Part shown: positions 56,577 to 64,000 of the stretch, one piece after another
How the letters are laid out: each line of letters opens with the position of its first letter
Numbering within the stretch: position 1 is the stretch's first letter
Origin: Betaproteobacteria bacterium
GTDB lineage: Bacteria > Pseudomonadota > Gammaproteobacteria > Burkholderiales > Casimicrobiaceae
Direction: 5' to 3'
NCBI GenBank assembly: GCA_016720425.1
Contig: JADKKQ010000004.1
Location: 1-64,000 of the forward strand
DNA length: 64,000 nucleotides
Translations under genes and position numbers: made by a program
The notes under the pieces: model-generated
Told to the model about the DNA's origin: nothing
Database searches by the model: none
The model's input: only the letters and a program-made list of their open reading frames with translations

Positions 56577-57899
56577 ATGATTTCGAAGCACCTCAAGTCG
56601 GCCCTGCTGGGCGTCGCGATGCTGGGTGTCGCGGCGACGGGCCAGGCGCAGAACGAGCAGTTCATCCCGATGGCCGGGTACTGGGTCGGGCCCTTCGCGG
56701 CCGGGGGATCCGGCATCTACGGCGGGTTCATCGATTACCTCAACATGATCAACGCCCGCGACGGCGGCGTGAACGGGGTCAAGCTCACCTACGAGAAGTG
56801 CGAGCACGAGTACAACAACGCGCGCGGCGTCGAGTGCTACGAGCGGCTGAAGAAGAAGGGGCCGACCGGCGCGTCGGTGTTCCACACGCTGTCGACCGGC
56901 ATCACCTACTCGATCCTCGACAAGGCCACCGCGGACAAGATCCCGCTGATCACGATCGGCTACGGCCGCACCGACACGAGCGACGGCCGCGTGTTCCCCT
57001 ACGTCTTCCCGCTGGTGACCAACTACTGGTCGCAGAACACCGCCAAGATCAAGTTCATCGGGTCGCGGGAAGGCGGGATGGACAAGCTCAAGGGCAAGAA
57101 GATCGTGAACATCTATCACGACTCGGCCTACGGCAAGGAAACCATCCCGGTGCTGGACGCGCAGGCCAAGACCTACGGCTTCACCGTCACCCACATCCCG
57201 GTGCCGACTCCGGGCAACGAGCAGGGCGCGCAGTGGCTGCAGGTCCGCCAGATCAAGCCCGACTGGGTGATCCTCCGCGGCTGGGGGGTGATGAACCCGA
57301 CGGCGCTGAAGGCGGCGGCGAAGGTCGGCTTCCCGCGCGACCACATCGTCGGCGTCTGGTGGTCGGGCGCCGAAGAGGACACGATCCCCGCCGGCGACGC
57401 GGCCAAGGGCTACATCGCGGCAGGGTTCAACGTCGCGGGTGCGAACTTCCCGGTGGTGCAGGAGATCAAGAAGGCCGTCTACGCGAAGGGCAAGGGCGAG
57501 ATGGAGGACCAGGCGCGCATCGGCTCGATCTACTACAACCGCGGCGTCGTCCACGGCATCATCACCGTCGAGGCGATCCGCACCGCGCAGGCGAAATACG
57601 GCAACAAGCCGCTGACGCCCGAGCAGGTGCGCTGGGGCATCGAGAACCTCAACATCACCGAGGCGCGGCTGAAGGACCTGGGGGCGGCGGGCTTCATGCA
57701 GGCGCTGAAGGTCAGCTGCGCCGATCACGAGGGCGGCGGCGCGGTCAAGTTCCAGCAATGGGACGGCAAGCAGTGGAAGGTGATCACCGACTGGATCCAG
57801 CCCGACAAGCAGCTGGTGCGCGGGATGATCGAGGCGTCGGCGGCTGCCTACGCCAAGGAAAAGAACATCACGCCGCGCGACTGCAGCAAGGAGGGCTGA
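56577..57899 (+). CDS. Liv-type ABC substrate-binding protein
   Basis: A 440-residue periplasmic-binding protein, type I fold. The signal peptide ends at GQAQ (about residue 25). The start EQFIPMAGYWVGPFAAGGSGIYGGF is not the classic LIVAT pattern, and the protein is longer than amino-acid binders (about 370). It belongs to the group found with aromatic- or fatty-acid-activating ligases. AGGAGGAACACC precedes the ATG. Ligand probably an organic acid rather than leucine. Confidence 0.9.
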   Translation: MISKHLKSALLGVAMLGVAATGQAQNEQFIPMAGYWVGPFAAGGSGIYGGFIDYLNMINARDGGVNGVKLTYEKCEHEYNNARGVECYERLKKKGPTGASVFHTLSTGITYSILDKATADKIPLITIGYGRTDTSDGRVFPYVFPLVTNYWSQNTAKIKFIGSREGGMDKLKGKKIVNIYHDSAYGKETIPVLDAQAKTYGFTVTHIPVPTPGNEQGAQWLQVRQIKPDWVILRGWGVMNPTALKAAAKVGFPRDHIVGVWWSGAEEDTIPAGDAAKGYIAAGFNVAGANFPVVQEIKKAVYAKGKGEMEDQARIGSIYYNRGVVHGIITVEAIRTAQAKYGNKPLTPEQVRWGIENLNITEARLKDLGAAGFMQALKVSCADHEGGGAVKFQQWDGKQWKVITDWIQPDKQLVRGMIEASAAAYAKEKNITPRDCSKEG

Positions 57900-57962
57900 A
57901 GCTGCGCCCGGGGCGCGACGGCACCGCCGCCGCGTCCCGGTGACCGAAGGACCGGACGGCGG

Positions 57963-58838
57963 ATGTTCCGTCGTTCGCGCCCAGCCAACGCCCACGGGTT
58001 CCCTATGCCTGCCGCCCCTGCCGCCAAGACCGACGTCGCGTCCTACCTCTCGGTCAACAACATCGAGGTCATCTACGACCACGTGATCCTGGTGCTGAAG
58101 GGCGTGTCCCTGCAGGTCGAGGAGGGCAGCATCGTCGCCCTGCTCGGCGCCAACGGCGCCGGCAAGACGACGACGCTGAAGGCCATCTCCAACCTGCTGC
58201 GCGCCGAGCGCGGCGACGTGACCAAGGGCACGATCGAGTTCATGGGCCAGCGCGTCGACCAGCGCACGCCCAACGAGCTGGTGCGCATGGGCGTGTGCCA
58301 GGTGATGGAGGGCCGGCACTGCTTCCAGCACCTGACGGTCGAGGAGAACCTGCTGACCGGGGCCTTCACGCGCAGCATCAGCCGCGCCGACCTCAAGGCC
58401 GACCTCGAGCTGGTCTACACGTACTTCCCGCGGCTCAAGGAGCGGCGCGGCAGCCAGTCGGGCTACACCTCGGGCGGCGAGCAGCAGATGACCGCGATCG
58501 GCCGGGCGCTGATGGCGCGGCCGAAGATGATCCTGCTCGACGAGCCGTCGATGGGCCTCGCGCCGCAGCTGGTCGAGGAGATCTTCGAGATCGTCCGCGA
58601 CCTCAACACCAAGGAGCGCGTGTCGTTCCTGCTCGCCGAGCAGAACACGATGGTGGCGCTGCGCTTCGCCGACTACGGCTACATCCTGGAGAACGGGCGG
58701 GTGGTGATGGACGGGGCCGCGCAGGATCTCGCGCAGAACGAGGACGTCAAGGAGTTCTACCTCGGGCTGTCGACGGCGGGGCGGAAGTCGTTCCGCGACG
58801 TCAAGCACTACCGCCGCCGCAAACGCTGGCTGGCTTAG
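57963..58838 (+). CDS. livF: Liv-type ABC ATPase (LivF)
   Basis: A 291-residue second ATPase of the importer. The Walker A is GANGAGKTT, the signature is TSGGEQQM, Walker B is MILLDEPSMGLAP, and the H loop is EQNTMVALRFADYG. GAAGGA lies upstream of the ATG at 57963; an in-frame ATG at 58005 would remove 14 residues. A C-terminal tail of about 35 residues (RKSFRDVKHYRRRKRW) is basic and longer than in amino-acid LivF. Confidence 0.92.
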   Translation: MFRRSRPANAHGFPMPAAPAAKTDVASYLSVNNIEVIYDHVILVLKGVSLQVEEGSIVALLGANGAGKTTTLKAISNLLRAERGDVTKGTIEFMGQRVDQRTPNELVRMGVCQVMEGRHCFQHLTVEENLLTGAFTRSISRADLKADLELVYTYFPRLKERRGSQSGYTSGGEQQMTAIGRALMARPKMILLDEPSMGLAPQLVEEIFEIVRDLNTKERVSFLLAEQNTMVALRFADYGYILENGRVVMDGAAQDLAQNEDVKEFYLGLSTAGRKSFRDVKHYRRRKRWLA

Positions 58839-58902
58839 GGCCGACCTCGACCCACCGCGACATTCCCGCCCGCCGGCTACTTCGTACCGCCGCCGCACCG
58901 CC

Positions 58903-59283
58903 ATGGACATCGACGCGTTCCGCCGCGTTTGCGCGGCACTTCCCGGCGCGACCCGCGACGTCAAGTGGGGCAACGACGAGGTCTACTCGGTGGGTGGCAG
59001 GATGTTCGCCGTGTTCCCGCTGGCCGACGGCAGGGCGGCCACGCTTTCGTTCAAGTGCGAGCCCGCCCGCTTCCTGGAGCTCACCGATCAACCGGGGATC
59101 GTTCCCGCGCCGTACCTCGCGCGCGCGCACTGGGTGCAGCTGCACCGCGACGCGGCGCTCGGCGCGGCCGCCGTCCGGGCGCTGATCGAGCGCTCGCACG
59201 CACTCGTCCTCGCCCGACTCCCGCGAAAACTGCAGGCCGAGCTCGCCGGTGCCGCGCCCGCCCGCCCGAAAGCCCGACGATGA
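58903..59283 (+). CDS. YjbR/MmcQ-family protein
   Basis: A 126-residue protein of the YjbR-like fold (double wing), often called DNA-binding although few are proven. The motifs GATRDVKWGNDEVYSVGGRMFAVF (in part) and WVQLHRDAALG are typical. Its stop overlaps the start of the next ligase (ATGA), so it belongs to the operon and is translated with it. Confidence 0.85.
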   Translation: MDIDAFRRVCAALPGATRDVKWGNDEVYSVGGRMFAVFPLADGRAATLSFKCEPARFLELTDQPGIVPAPYLARAHWVQLHRDAALGAAAVRALIERSHALVLARLPRKLQAELAGAAPARPKARR

Positions 59284-60515
59284 CCGACCATTTCGATTCG
59301 CTCGAGACCCGCGACCCCGAGCTGCGCGAGCGGGCGCTGCTGGCGCAGCTGCCGCGGCAGATCGCGCACGCCAAGGCCCACGCGCCGGCCTACGCCAAGG
59401 CCCTCGCCGGCGTGGACGCCGCTGCGGTCGCCACCCGCGCCGCGCTCGCGCAGCTGCCGGTGACGCGCAAGTCGGCGCTGCTCCTGCAGCAGCGCGCCGC
59501 CCGGCCGTTCGGCGGTTACGCCACGACCGCCTGGGGCGCTGCGGCCCGCGTCTTCGCCTCGCCCGGGCCGATCTACGAGCCGGAAGGGCGCACCGTCGAC
59601 CACTGGCGCCTGGCGCGCGCGCTGTTCGCCGCGGGATTCCGCGCCGGCGATCTCGTGCACAACTGCTTCTCCTACCACTTCACGCCGGCGGGCTCGATGC
59701 TCGAAACCGGCGCCCACGCCCTCGGCTGCACGGTGTTTCCGGGCGGCGTCGGCCAGACCGAGCAGCAGGTGCAGGCGATCGCCGACCTCCGGCCGCAGGG
59801 CTACGTGGGGACGCCTTCGTTCCTCCGGATCATCCTCGACAAGGCCGACGAGCTGGGCGTGGCGCTGCCCAGTCTCGTCAAGGCGCTGGTGTCGGGCGAG
59901 GCGTTTCCGGCGAGCCTGCGCGACGCGTTGCAGGCGCGGGGTATCGCCGGCTACCAGGTCTACGCCACCGCGGACGTTGGTTCGATCGCCTACGAAACAC
60001 CGGCGCGCGAGGGCCTCGTCGTCGACGAGGGCGTGCTGCTGGAGATCGTCCGCCCGGGCACCGGGGACCCGGTGCCGTCCGGCGAAGTGGGCGAGGTCGT
60101 CGTCACCGCGCTGTTCAATCCGGACTATCCGCTGATCCGCTTCGGCACCGGCGACCTGTCGGCGGTGCTGCCTGGTGCGAGCCCCTGCGGCCGCACCAAC
60201 GTCAGGATCAAGGGCTGGCTCGGCCGCGCCGACCAGACGACCAAGATCAAGGGCATGTTCGTCCACCCGGCGCAGGTCGCCGCGATCGTCAGCCGGCATC
60301 CGGAGATCGCCAGGGCGCGACTGGTCGTCGACCACGACGCCGGCGCGGACCGGATGACGCTGCACGTCGAGGTCGGCGGCGCGGGCGTCGATGCTCCCGG
60401 TGTCGTCGCGACGATACGCGAGGTCACCAAGCTGCGCGGCGAGGTCCGGGCGCGCGCCCCGGGCGAATTGCCGAACGACGGCAAGGTCATCGACGACCTC
60501 CGCAAGTACGACTGA
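59280..60515 (+). CDS. PaaK-like AMP-dependent ligase
   Basis: A 411-residue adenylate-forming enzyme of the phenylacetate-CoA ligase group. It has the N-terminal ETRDPELRERALLAQLP region, GTPSFLRIILD, VSGEAFPASLRDAL and a C-terminal RADQTTKIKGMFVHP. The usual PaaK P-loop (SSGTTGxP) is replaced by FASPGPIYEP, so ATP binding may be altered. AlLength about 25 residues shorter than PaaK (about 435). Its stop is immediately followed by the palindromic repeat at 60515. Confidence 0.85.
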   Translation: MTDHFDSLETRDPELRERALLAQLPRQIAHAKAHAPAYAKALAGVDAAAVATRAALAQLPVTRKSALLLQQRAARPFGGYATTAWGAAARVFASPGPIYEPEGRTVDHWRLARALFAAGFRAGDLVHNCFSYHFTPAGSMLETGAHALGCTVFPGGVGQTEQQVQAIADLRPQGYVGTPSFLRIILDKADELGVALPSLVKALVSGEAFPASLRDALQARGIAGYQVYATADVGSIAYETPAREGLVVDEGVLLEIVRPGTGDPVPSGEVGEVVVTALFNPDYPLIRFGTGDLSAVLPGASPCGRTNVRIKGWLGRADQTTKIKGMFVHPAQVAAIVSRHPEIARARLVVDHDAGADRMTLHVEVGGAGVDAPGVVATIREVTKLRGEVRARAPGELPNDGKVIDDLRKYD

Positions 60516-60657
60516 GAAGTCGTGAATAAATCTACTGCGCGTCCCGATGGCTGCGTTGCGCGGTGCTCGTTCCTCGCCTATCTCGATGATATGTCTCGTC
60601 GCTGCGCTCCGTGCGCCTTGCCCTCGGGCCGCTCGCGACGATTTCTTCACGACTTCT
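60515..60657. repeat. long imperfect palindrome, family member 2
   Basis: The perfect outer arms AGAAGTCGTGAA (60515-60526) and TTCACGACTTCT (60646-60657) are followed by AAATC/GATTT and further pairing to a centre near 60590. Read on the minus strand, its blocks GAAATCG, GGGCAAGGCGCA, GCAGCGA, GCGAGGA, GCAACGC, GCCAT match the order in the element at 24854. It begins on the last base of the ligase stop codon and separates it from the Crp-family gene. Confidence 0.75.
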
Positions 60658-60740
60658 GAGACCCTGAGCCGCCGCCGCGGGCTCACCTGCGGCGGCCCCG
60701 GGGGTGCCGCCGTGCTAGCATCTGCCGCTCGATCTTCGCC

Positions 60741-61406
60741 GTGCCCTCGCTGCCTTTGGCTCCTGCCCCGCCCCCTGTCGACCCGTTGGCGCCGCTGACC
60801 GAAGCCACGCTGCGGTCGATCGCGGCCGGTGGCGTCGTGCGCAGCTACGCGCGCAACACGGTGCTGATCAACGAGGGCGATCTCGGCGACTCGCTGTTCA
60901 TCGTGCTCTCCGGCAAGGTCAAGGTGTTTGCCAGCAACGTCGCCGGCAAGGAAGTGGTGATCGACTTCCACGGCCCCGGCGAGTACGTGGGCGAGATGTC
61001 GCTCGACGGCTCGCCGCGCTCGGCGTCGGTGATCACGATGGAGCCGACGTCCTGCGCGGTGGTGAGTCGCGCGCAGTTTCGCGATTTCGTCCTCGCGCAG
61101 CCCGACTTCGCGCTGCACCTGATCGAGAAGCTGATCCACCGCGCCCGGCTCGCCACCGAGAACATGAAGAGCCTCGCGCTGTCCGACGTCTACGGCCGGC
61201 TGGTGCGGCTGTTGACTTCGCTCGCCGTCGAGGAGAACGGCCGGCAGACGGTCCCGGAGAAGCTCACCCAGCAGGACATCGCCGAGCGCGTCGGCTCGTC
61301 GCGCGACATGATCAGCCGGCTGATGAAGGACCTCGTCGCCGGGGGCTACCTCGCGGTCGAGGACCGCAGCATCACCCTGCTGCGCAAGCTGCCCCCGGCC
61401 TGGTAG
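60741..61406 (+). CDS. Crp/Fnr-family regulator
   Basis: A 221-residue regulator. The barrel (about 15-125) keeps much of the cyclic-nucleotide cassette (GEYVGEMSLDGSPRSASV), so it may bind cAMP or c-di-GMP. The C-terminal winged helix is TQQDIAERVGSSRDMISRLMKDL. It has no Fnr cysteines. A GTG is used as start, as no ATG is available. It has no co-transcribed partner and is followed by the convergent uppP gene. Confidence 0.9.
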   Translation: MPSLPLAPAPPPVDPLAPLTEATLRSIAAGGVVRSYARNTVLINEGDLGDSLFIVLSGKVKVFASNVAGKEVVIDFHGPGEYVGEMSLDGSPRSASVITMEPTSCAVVSRAQFRDFVLAQPDFALHLIEKLIHRARLATENMKSLALSDVYGRLVRLLTSLAVEENGRQTVPEKLTQQDIAERVGSSRDMISRLMKDLVAGGYLAVEDRSITLLRKLPPAW

Positions 61407-61472
61407 CGGCGGTGCCCGCGCTGGCGGCCTTGAGCCGGGCTGCGCCGGCATGATCGAAAGACTCTCGGCTTC

Positions 61473-62303
61473 TCAGGCCCAGCGGACGATGCCGGTGTAC
61501 GCGGTTGCCAGGACGACGGCGCCGAAGACCAGCCGGTACCAGGCAAAGGGCACGAAGTCGTGGTGGCTGACGTAGCGGATGAGCCAGCGGACGCAGGCGA
61601 AGGCCGAGACGAACGCGGCGACGAAGCCGACGCCGAACAGCGGGAGGTCGCTGCCCTGCAGCAGGTGGCCGTCCTTGTACAGCGTGTAGGCGGTGGCCGC
61701 GAACAGCGTGGGGACGGCGAGGAAGAACGAAAACTCGGTGGCCGCGGTCCGCGACAAACCGAACAGCATCCCGCCGATGATCGTCGCCCCCGACCGCGAC
61801 GTGCCGGGGATGAGCGCGAAGCACTGCGCGCAGCCGACCTTGAAGGCGTCGAAGCTCGTCATGTCGTCGACGCTGGCCACACGGACGGCGCCCGGCTGCG
61901 TCTTCTGGCGGCGCTCCGCCCAGAGGATCACCAGCGCGCCGGCGACGAACGCGATCGCGACCGGAACCGGCGCGAACAGGTGGGCCTTGATCGCCTTGCC
62001 GAACAGGAACCCCAGCGCCGCGGCGGGAACGAAGGCGATGACGAGGTTGACGACAAAGCGCCGAGCGCGCGGGTCGGAGTCCAGGCCGCGGAGGACGCCG
62101 ACGAAGCGCGTCCGGTATTCCCAGAGCACGGCGAGGATCGCGCCGGTCTGGATCACGATCTCGAACATCTTCGCCTGCTCGCCGGTGTAGTGCAGCAGCG
62201 ATCCGGCGACGATGAGGTGGCCGGTGCTCGAGACGGGCAGGAATTCGGTCAGGCCTTCGACGACGCCGAGGACGATGGCAGAGGCGAGCGTGAGCTGTTC
62301 CAA
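61473..62303 (-). CDS. uppP: undecaprenyl-diphosphatase
   Basis: A 276-residue inner-membrane phosphatase (BacA/UppP) that recycles undecaprenyl pyrophosphate for cell-wall and polysaccharide synthesis. Both catalytic stretches are intact: GVVEGLTEFLPVSSTGHL and PGTSRSGATI. About eight helices are predicted, with the expected length. Loss gives bacitracin sensitivity in other bacteria. Confidence 0.95.
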   Translation of the reverse strand: MEQLTLASAIVLGVVEGLTEFLPVSSTGHLIVAGSLLHYTGEQAKMFEIVIQTGAILAVLWEYRTRFVGVLRGLDSDPRARRFVVNLVIAFVPAAALGFLFGKAIKAHLFAPVPVAIAFVAGALVILWAERRQKTQPGAVRVASVDDMTSFDAFKVGCAQCFALIPGTSRSGATIIGGMLFGLSRTAATEFSFFLAVPTLFAATAYTLYKDGHLLQGSDLPLFGVGFVAAFVSAFACVRWLIRYVSHHDFVPFAWYRLVFGAVVLATAYTGIVRWA

Positions 62304-62853
62304 GGGCAGGCCTGTGGGTTCGCGGTGAAGGGCAACGGCGAACCCGTCGGTCCGGTGGTGGGAGAGGAGGGCGAATTCTAAAGACTATCGGACGATCGTG
62401 CATCCCGCGTCCGATTGCACAGCGGGCTGCGGCACACCGGGGCGGCGGTGCCGTCGCCCCCGCGCGGGGCGGTTCGCACAGGACAGCGACAGCGCGACTT
62501 TGAGCTAACACAAAGGGAGCCGCGAAAAGCGGCCCGCGACCGCCGCGAACGCTCCACAAGCGTTGACCCCGGCGACGGAACGCCGCGATACTTGGGCATC
62601 CGACGGAAACGACCGCGTGCCGCCGCACGGCAAGCGCAGGGGGAGTGTCGCGAGGCGGGCCGGCGTCCGGCAAGGGCGGCGCGATGCGCCCCGTCCGAGC
62701 GGGACAAGCGGCAGTCTGCAAACACACCCGTGGCAACCCCACCCAGGCGCGACGAATCGCGGGGCGGTCGCTCCGCGGCATCGTAACCGGGAGGCGCAGG
62801 GCGCCCGCCCGGCAGACATCCACGCATCCCTTTTCCACTTCTGCGAGGTAGCC
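62304..62853 (+). other. long intergenic region before ppdK with candidate promoter
   Basis: About 550 bases without a gene I can support. TTGACC (62563-62568) and GATACT (62587-62592), 18 bases apart, could be a rightward promoter, leaving a leader of about 250 bases. A GCCGC-GAAAA-GCGGC hairpin lies at 62520-62534. Only shadow frames are open here. Confidence 0.3.
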
Positions 62854-64000
62854 ATGGCCAGTGACAACAAGAACGTCTACGTCTTCGGGGCAGCCCGGAC
62901 CGACGGCGACGCCAAGATGAAGAACCTCCTCGGCGGCAAGGGCGCCAACCTCGCCGAGATGTGCCGGCTCGGCATCCGGGTGCCGTCGGGCTTCACCATC
63001 AGCACCGAAGTCTGTACGGTCTACACCCGGGACGGCGGCGATGCGGTGAAGAAGCTGATCGAGGCCGAGGTCCTGCAGGGCGTGGCCTTCGTCGAGAGCG
63101 AGATGGGCAAGCGCTTCGGCGACGCCGACGATCCGCTGCTGCTGTCGGTGCGCTCCGGCTCGCGGGCGTCGATGCCCGGGATGATGGACACGATCCTCAA
63201 CCTCGGCCTCAACGACGAGGCGGTGGCGGGGCTCGCCCGCAAGACCAGGAACGAGCGCTTCGCCTGGGACTCGTACCGCCGCTTCGTGCAGATGTACGGT
63301 GACGTGGTCATGGGCCTGAAGCCGGTGGCGAAGGAGGATCACGACCCGTTCGAGGTGGTGATCGACGCGGTCAAGGAAGCGAAGGGCGTGCACCTCGACA
63401 CCGAGCTCGGCACCGACGACCTGAAGGAACTGGTGCAGCGCTTCAAGGGGCTGATCCGCGCCCGCGTCGGCCGCGAGTTCCCGACCGACCCGTGGGAGCA
63501 GCTCTGGGGCGCGGTGATGGCGGTGTTCCAGAGCTGGGACAACGACCGTGCCAAGGTCTACCGCGAGTTGAACGACATCCCGGATTCCTGGGGCACTGCG
63601 GTCAACGTTCAGGCGATGGTGTTCGGCAACCTCGGCGACCACAGCGGCACCGGCGTGGCCTTCACCCGTGACGCGGCGACCGGCGAGGACCTGTTCAACG
63701 GCGAGTTCCTGGTCAACGCGCAGGGCGAGGACGTCGTCGCCGGCATCCGCACCCCGCAGCAGGTCACGCTCGAGGGGTCGCGGCGCTGGGCGCAGCTCGC
63801 GCTGGTGAGCGAGGAGGACCGGCGCACGAAGTTCCCGTCGCTCGAGGAGCTGATGCCCGACATCTACCGGCAGCTGCTCGCCGCCGAGACCAAGCTCGAA
63901 CAGCACTATGCCGACATGCAGGACGTCGAGTTCACCATCCAGGAGGGCAACCTCTGGATGCTGCAGACCCGGAGCGGCAAGCGCACCGGCGCGGCGATGG
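62854..64000 (+). CDS. ppdK: pyruvate, phosphate dikinase (5' part, runs off window)
   Basis: The first 382 residues of a protein normally about 880-900 long, which interconverts pyruvate, ATP and phosphate with PEP, AMP and pyrophosphate. The nucleotide-binding (ATP-grasp) part is present: LLGGKGANLAEM near 26, then VRSGSRASMPGMMDTILNLG (near 100), FNGEFLVNAQGEDVVAG and LQTRSGKRT near the end. The central catalytic His domain and the PEP-binding barrel lie beyond the window. GAGGTAGCC precedes the ATG. The length of the leader suggests regulation, but no element is identified. Confidence 0.95.
   Translation, partial: MASDNKNVYVFGAARTDGDAKMKNLLGGKGANLAEMCRLGIRVPSGFTISTEVCTVYTRDGGDAVKKLIEAEVLQGVAFVESEMGKRFGDADDPLLLSVRSGSRASMPGMMDTILNLGLNDEAVAGLARKTRNERFAWDSYRRFVQMYGDVVMGLKPVAKEDHDPFEVVIDAVKEAKGVHLDTELGTDDLKELVQRFKGLIRARVGREFPTDPWEQLWGAVMAVFQSWDNDRAKVYRELNDIPDSWGTAVNVQAMVFGNLGDHSGTGVAFTRDAATGEDLFNGEFLVNAQGEDVVAGIRTPQQVTLEGSRRWAQLALVSEEDRRTKFPSLEELMPDIYRQLLAAETKLEQHYADMQDVEFTIQEGNLWMLQTRSGKRTGAAM

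Noticed and set aside
60547..60798. Small plus-strand protein across the repeat at 60.5 kb
   Set aside because: The frame translates the palindromic element itself and has no ribosome site.
62378..62827. 149-residue minus-strand frame in the gap before ppdK
   Set aside because: Arg/Pro/Cys-rich shadow composition, no ribosome site, and other frames in the same gap are equally open.

Overview
The window is GC-rich (roughly two thirds G+C), densely coded chromosome from a metabolically versatile betaproteobacterium. The pointers are a phasin (polyhydroxyalkanoate granules), a PEP-CTERM protein, a fused isobutyryl-CoA mutase (IcmF), a TRAP transporter, an RND pump, two Liv/sugar-type ABC systems and a pyruvate phosphate dikinase. 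Rhodocyclales or Burkholderiales fits best, but this is inferred from gene content only. There is no complete tRNA, rRNA, insertion sequence, integrase or CRISPR array.

Layout. 1-5 kb: three single-gene blocks (PAS/GAF/GGDEF diguanylate cyclase, CBS protein, phasin), each followed by a copy of a decayed tRNA 3' end plus the same rho-independent terminator. This is the oddest architecture in the window. 5-12.4 kb: stress and housekeeping genes (LysR/azoreductase pair, M20 peptidase, SRPBCC protein, two small hypotheticals, hemerythrin, rhodanese, sirtuin, ACT protein). 12.6-24.8 kb: a sugar or sugar-acid catabolic locus. A GntR/FCD regulator lies between a leftward operon (Zn-dehydrogenase, SDR, cupin, galactonate-dehydratase-like enolase family) and a rightward operon (ABC ATPase, binding protein, two permeases, second dehydrogenase, beta-propeller lactonase). 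The same ATTGGATCCA-like operator lies before both operons. 25-29.6 kb: purU, a myo-inositol oxygenase of the mainly eukaryotic MIOX family with all iron ligands, and an M16 peptidase. 30-36 kb: IcmF behind a LiuR-like box, a glutaredoxin-fold protein without its cysteines, and a membrane Ser/Thr kinase with its sensor at the N-terminus. 36-41.5 kb: PEP-CTERM protein with a candidate sigma-54 promoter, then a LysR-controlled TRAP operon. 41.5-48.4 kb: a complete RND efflux operon (adaptor, pump, outer-membrane factor) with a divergent TetR gene and a perfect 20-bp operator. 48.5-60.5 kb: acyl-CoA metabolism (hydroxyacyl-CoA dehydrogenase, enoyl-CoA hydratase), a Crp-type regulator and a long operon of acyl-CoA synthetase, LivG (with an extra N-terminal domain), LivH, LivM, LivJ, LivF, a YjbR protein and a PaaK-like ligase. 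60.7-64 kb: second Crp/Fnr regulator, uppP and the 5' part of ppdK.

The loci read as uptake and activation of organic acids (TRAP, Liv operon with two ligases), their beta-oxidation-type breakdown and branched-acyl isomerisation, sugar oxidation, PHA storage and envelope defence. Repeats are prominent: REP-like inverted pairs at 33.3 and 37.3 kb with a half copy at 50.2 kb, two diverged members of a ~145-165 bp palindromic family at 24.9 and 60.5 kb, and a pure-G tract at 50.2 kb.
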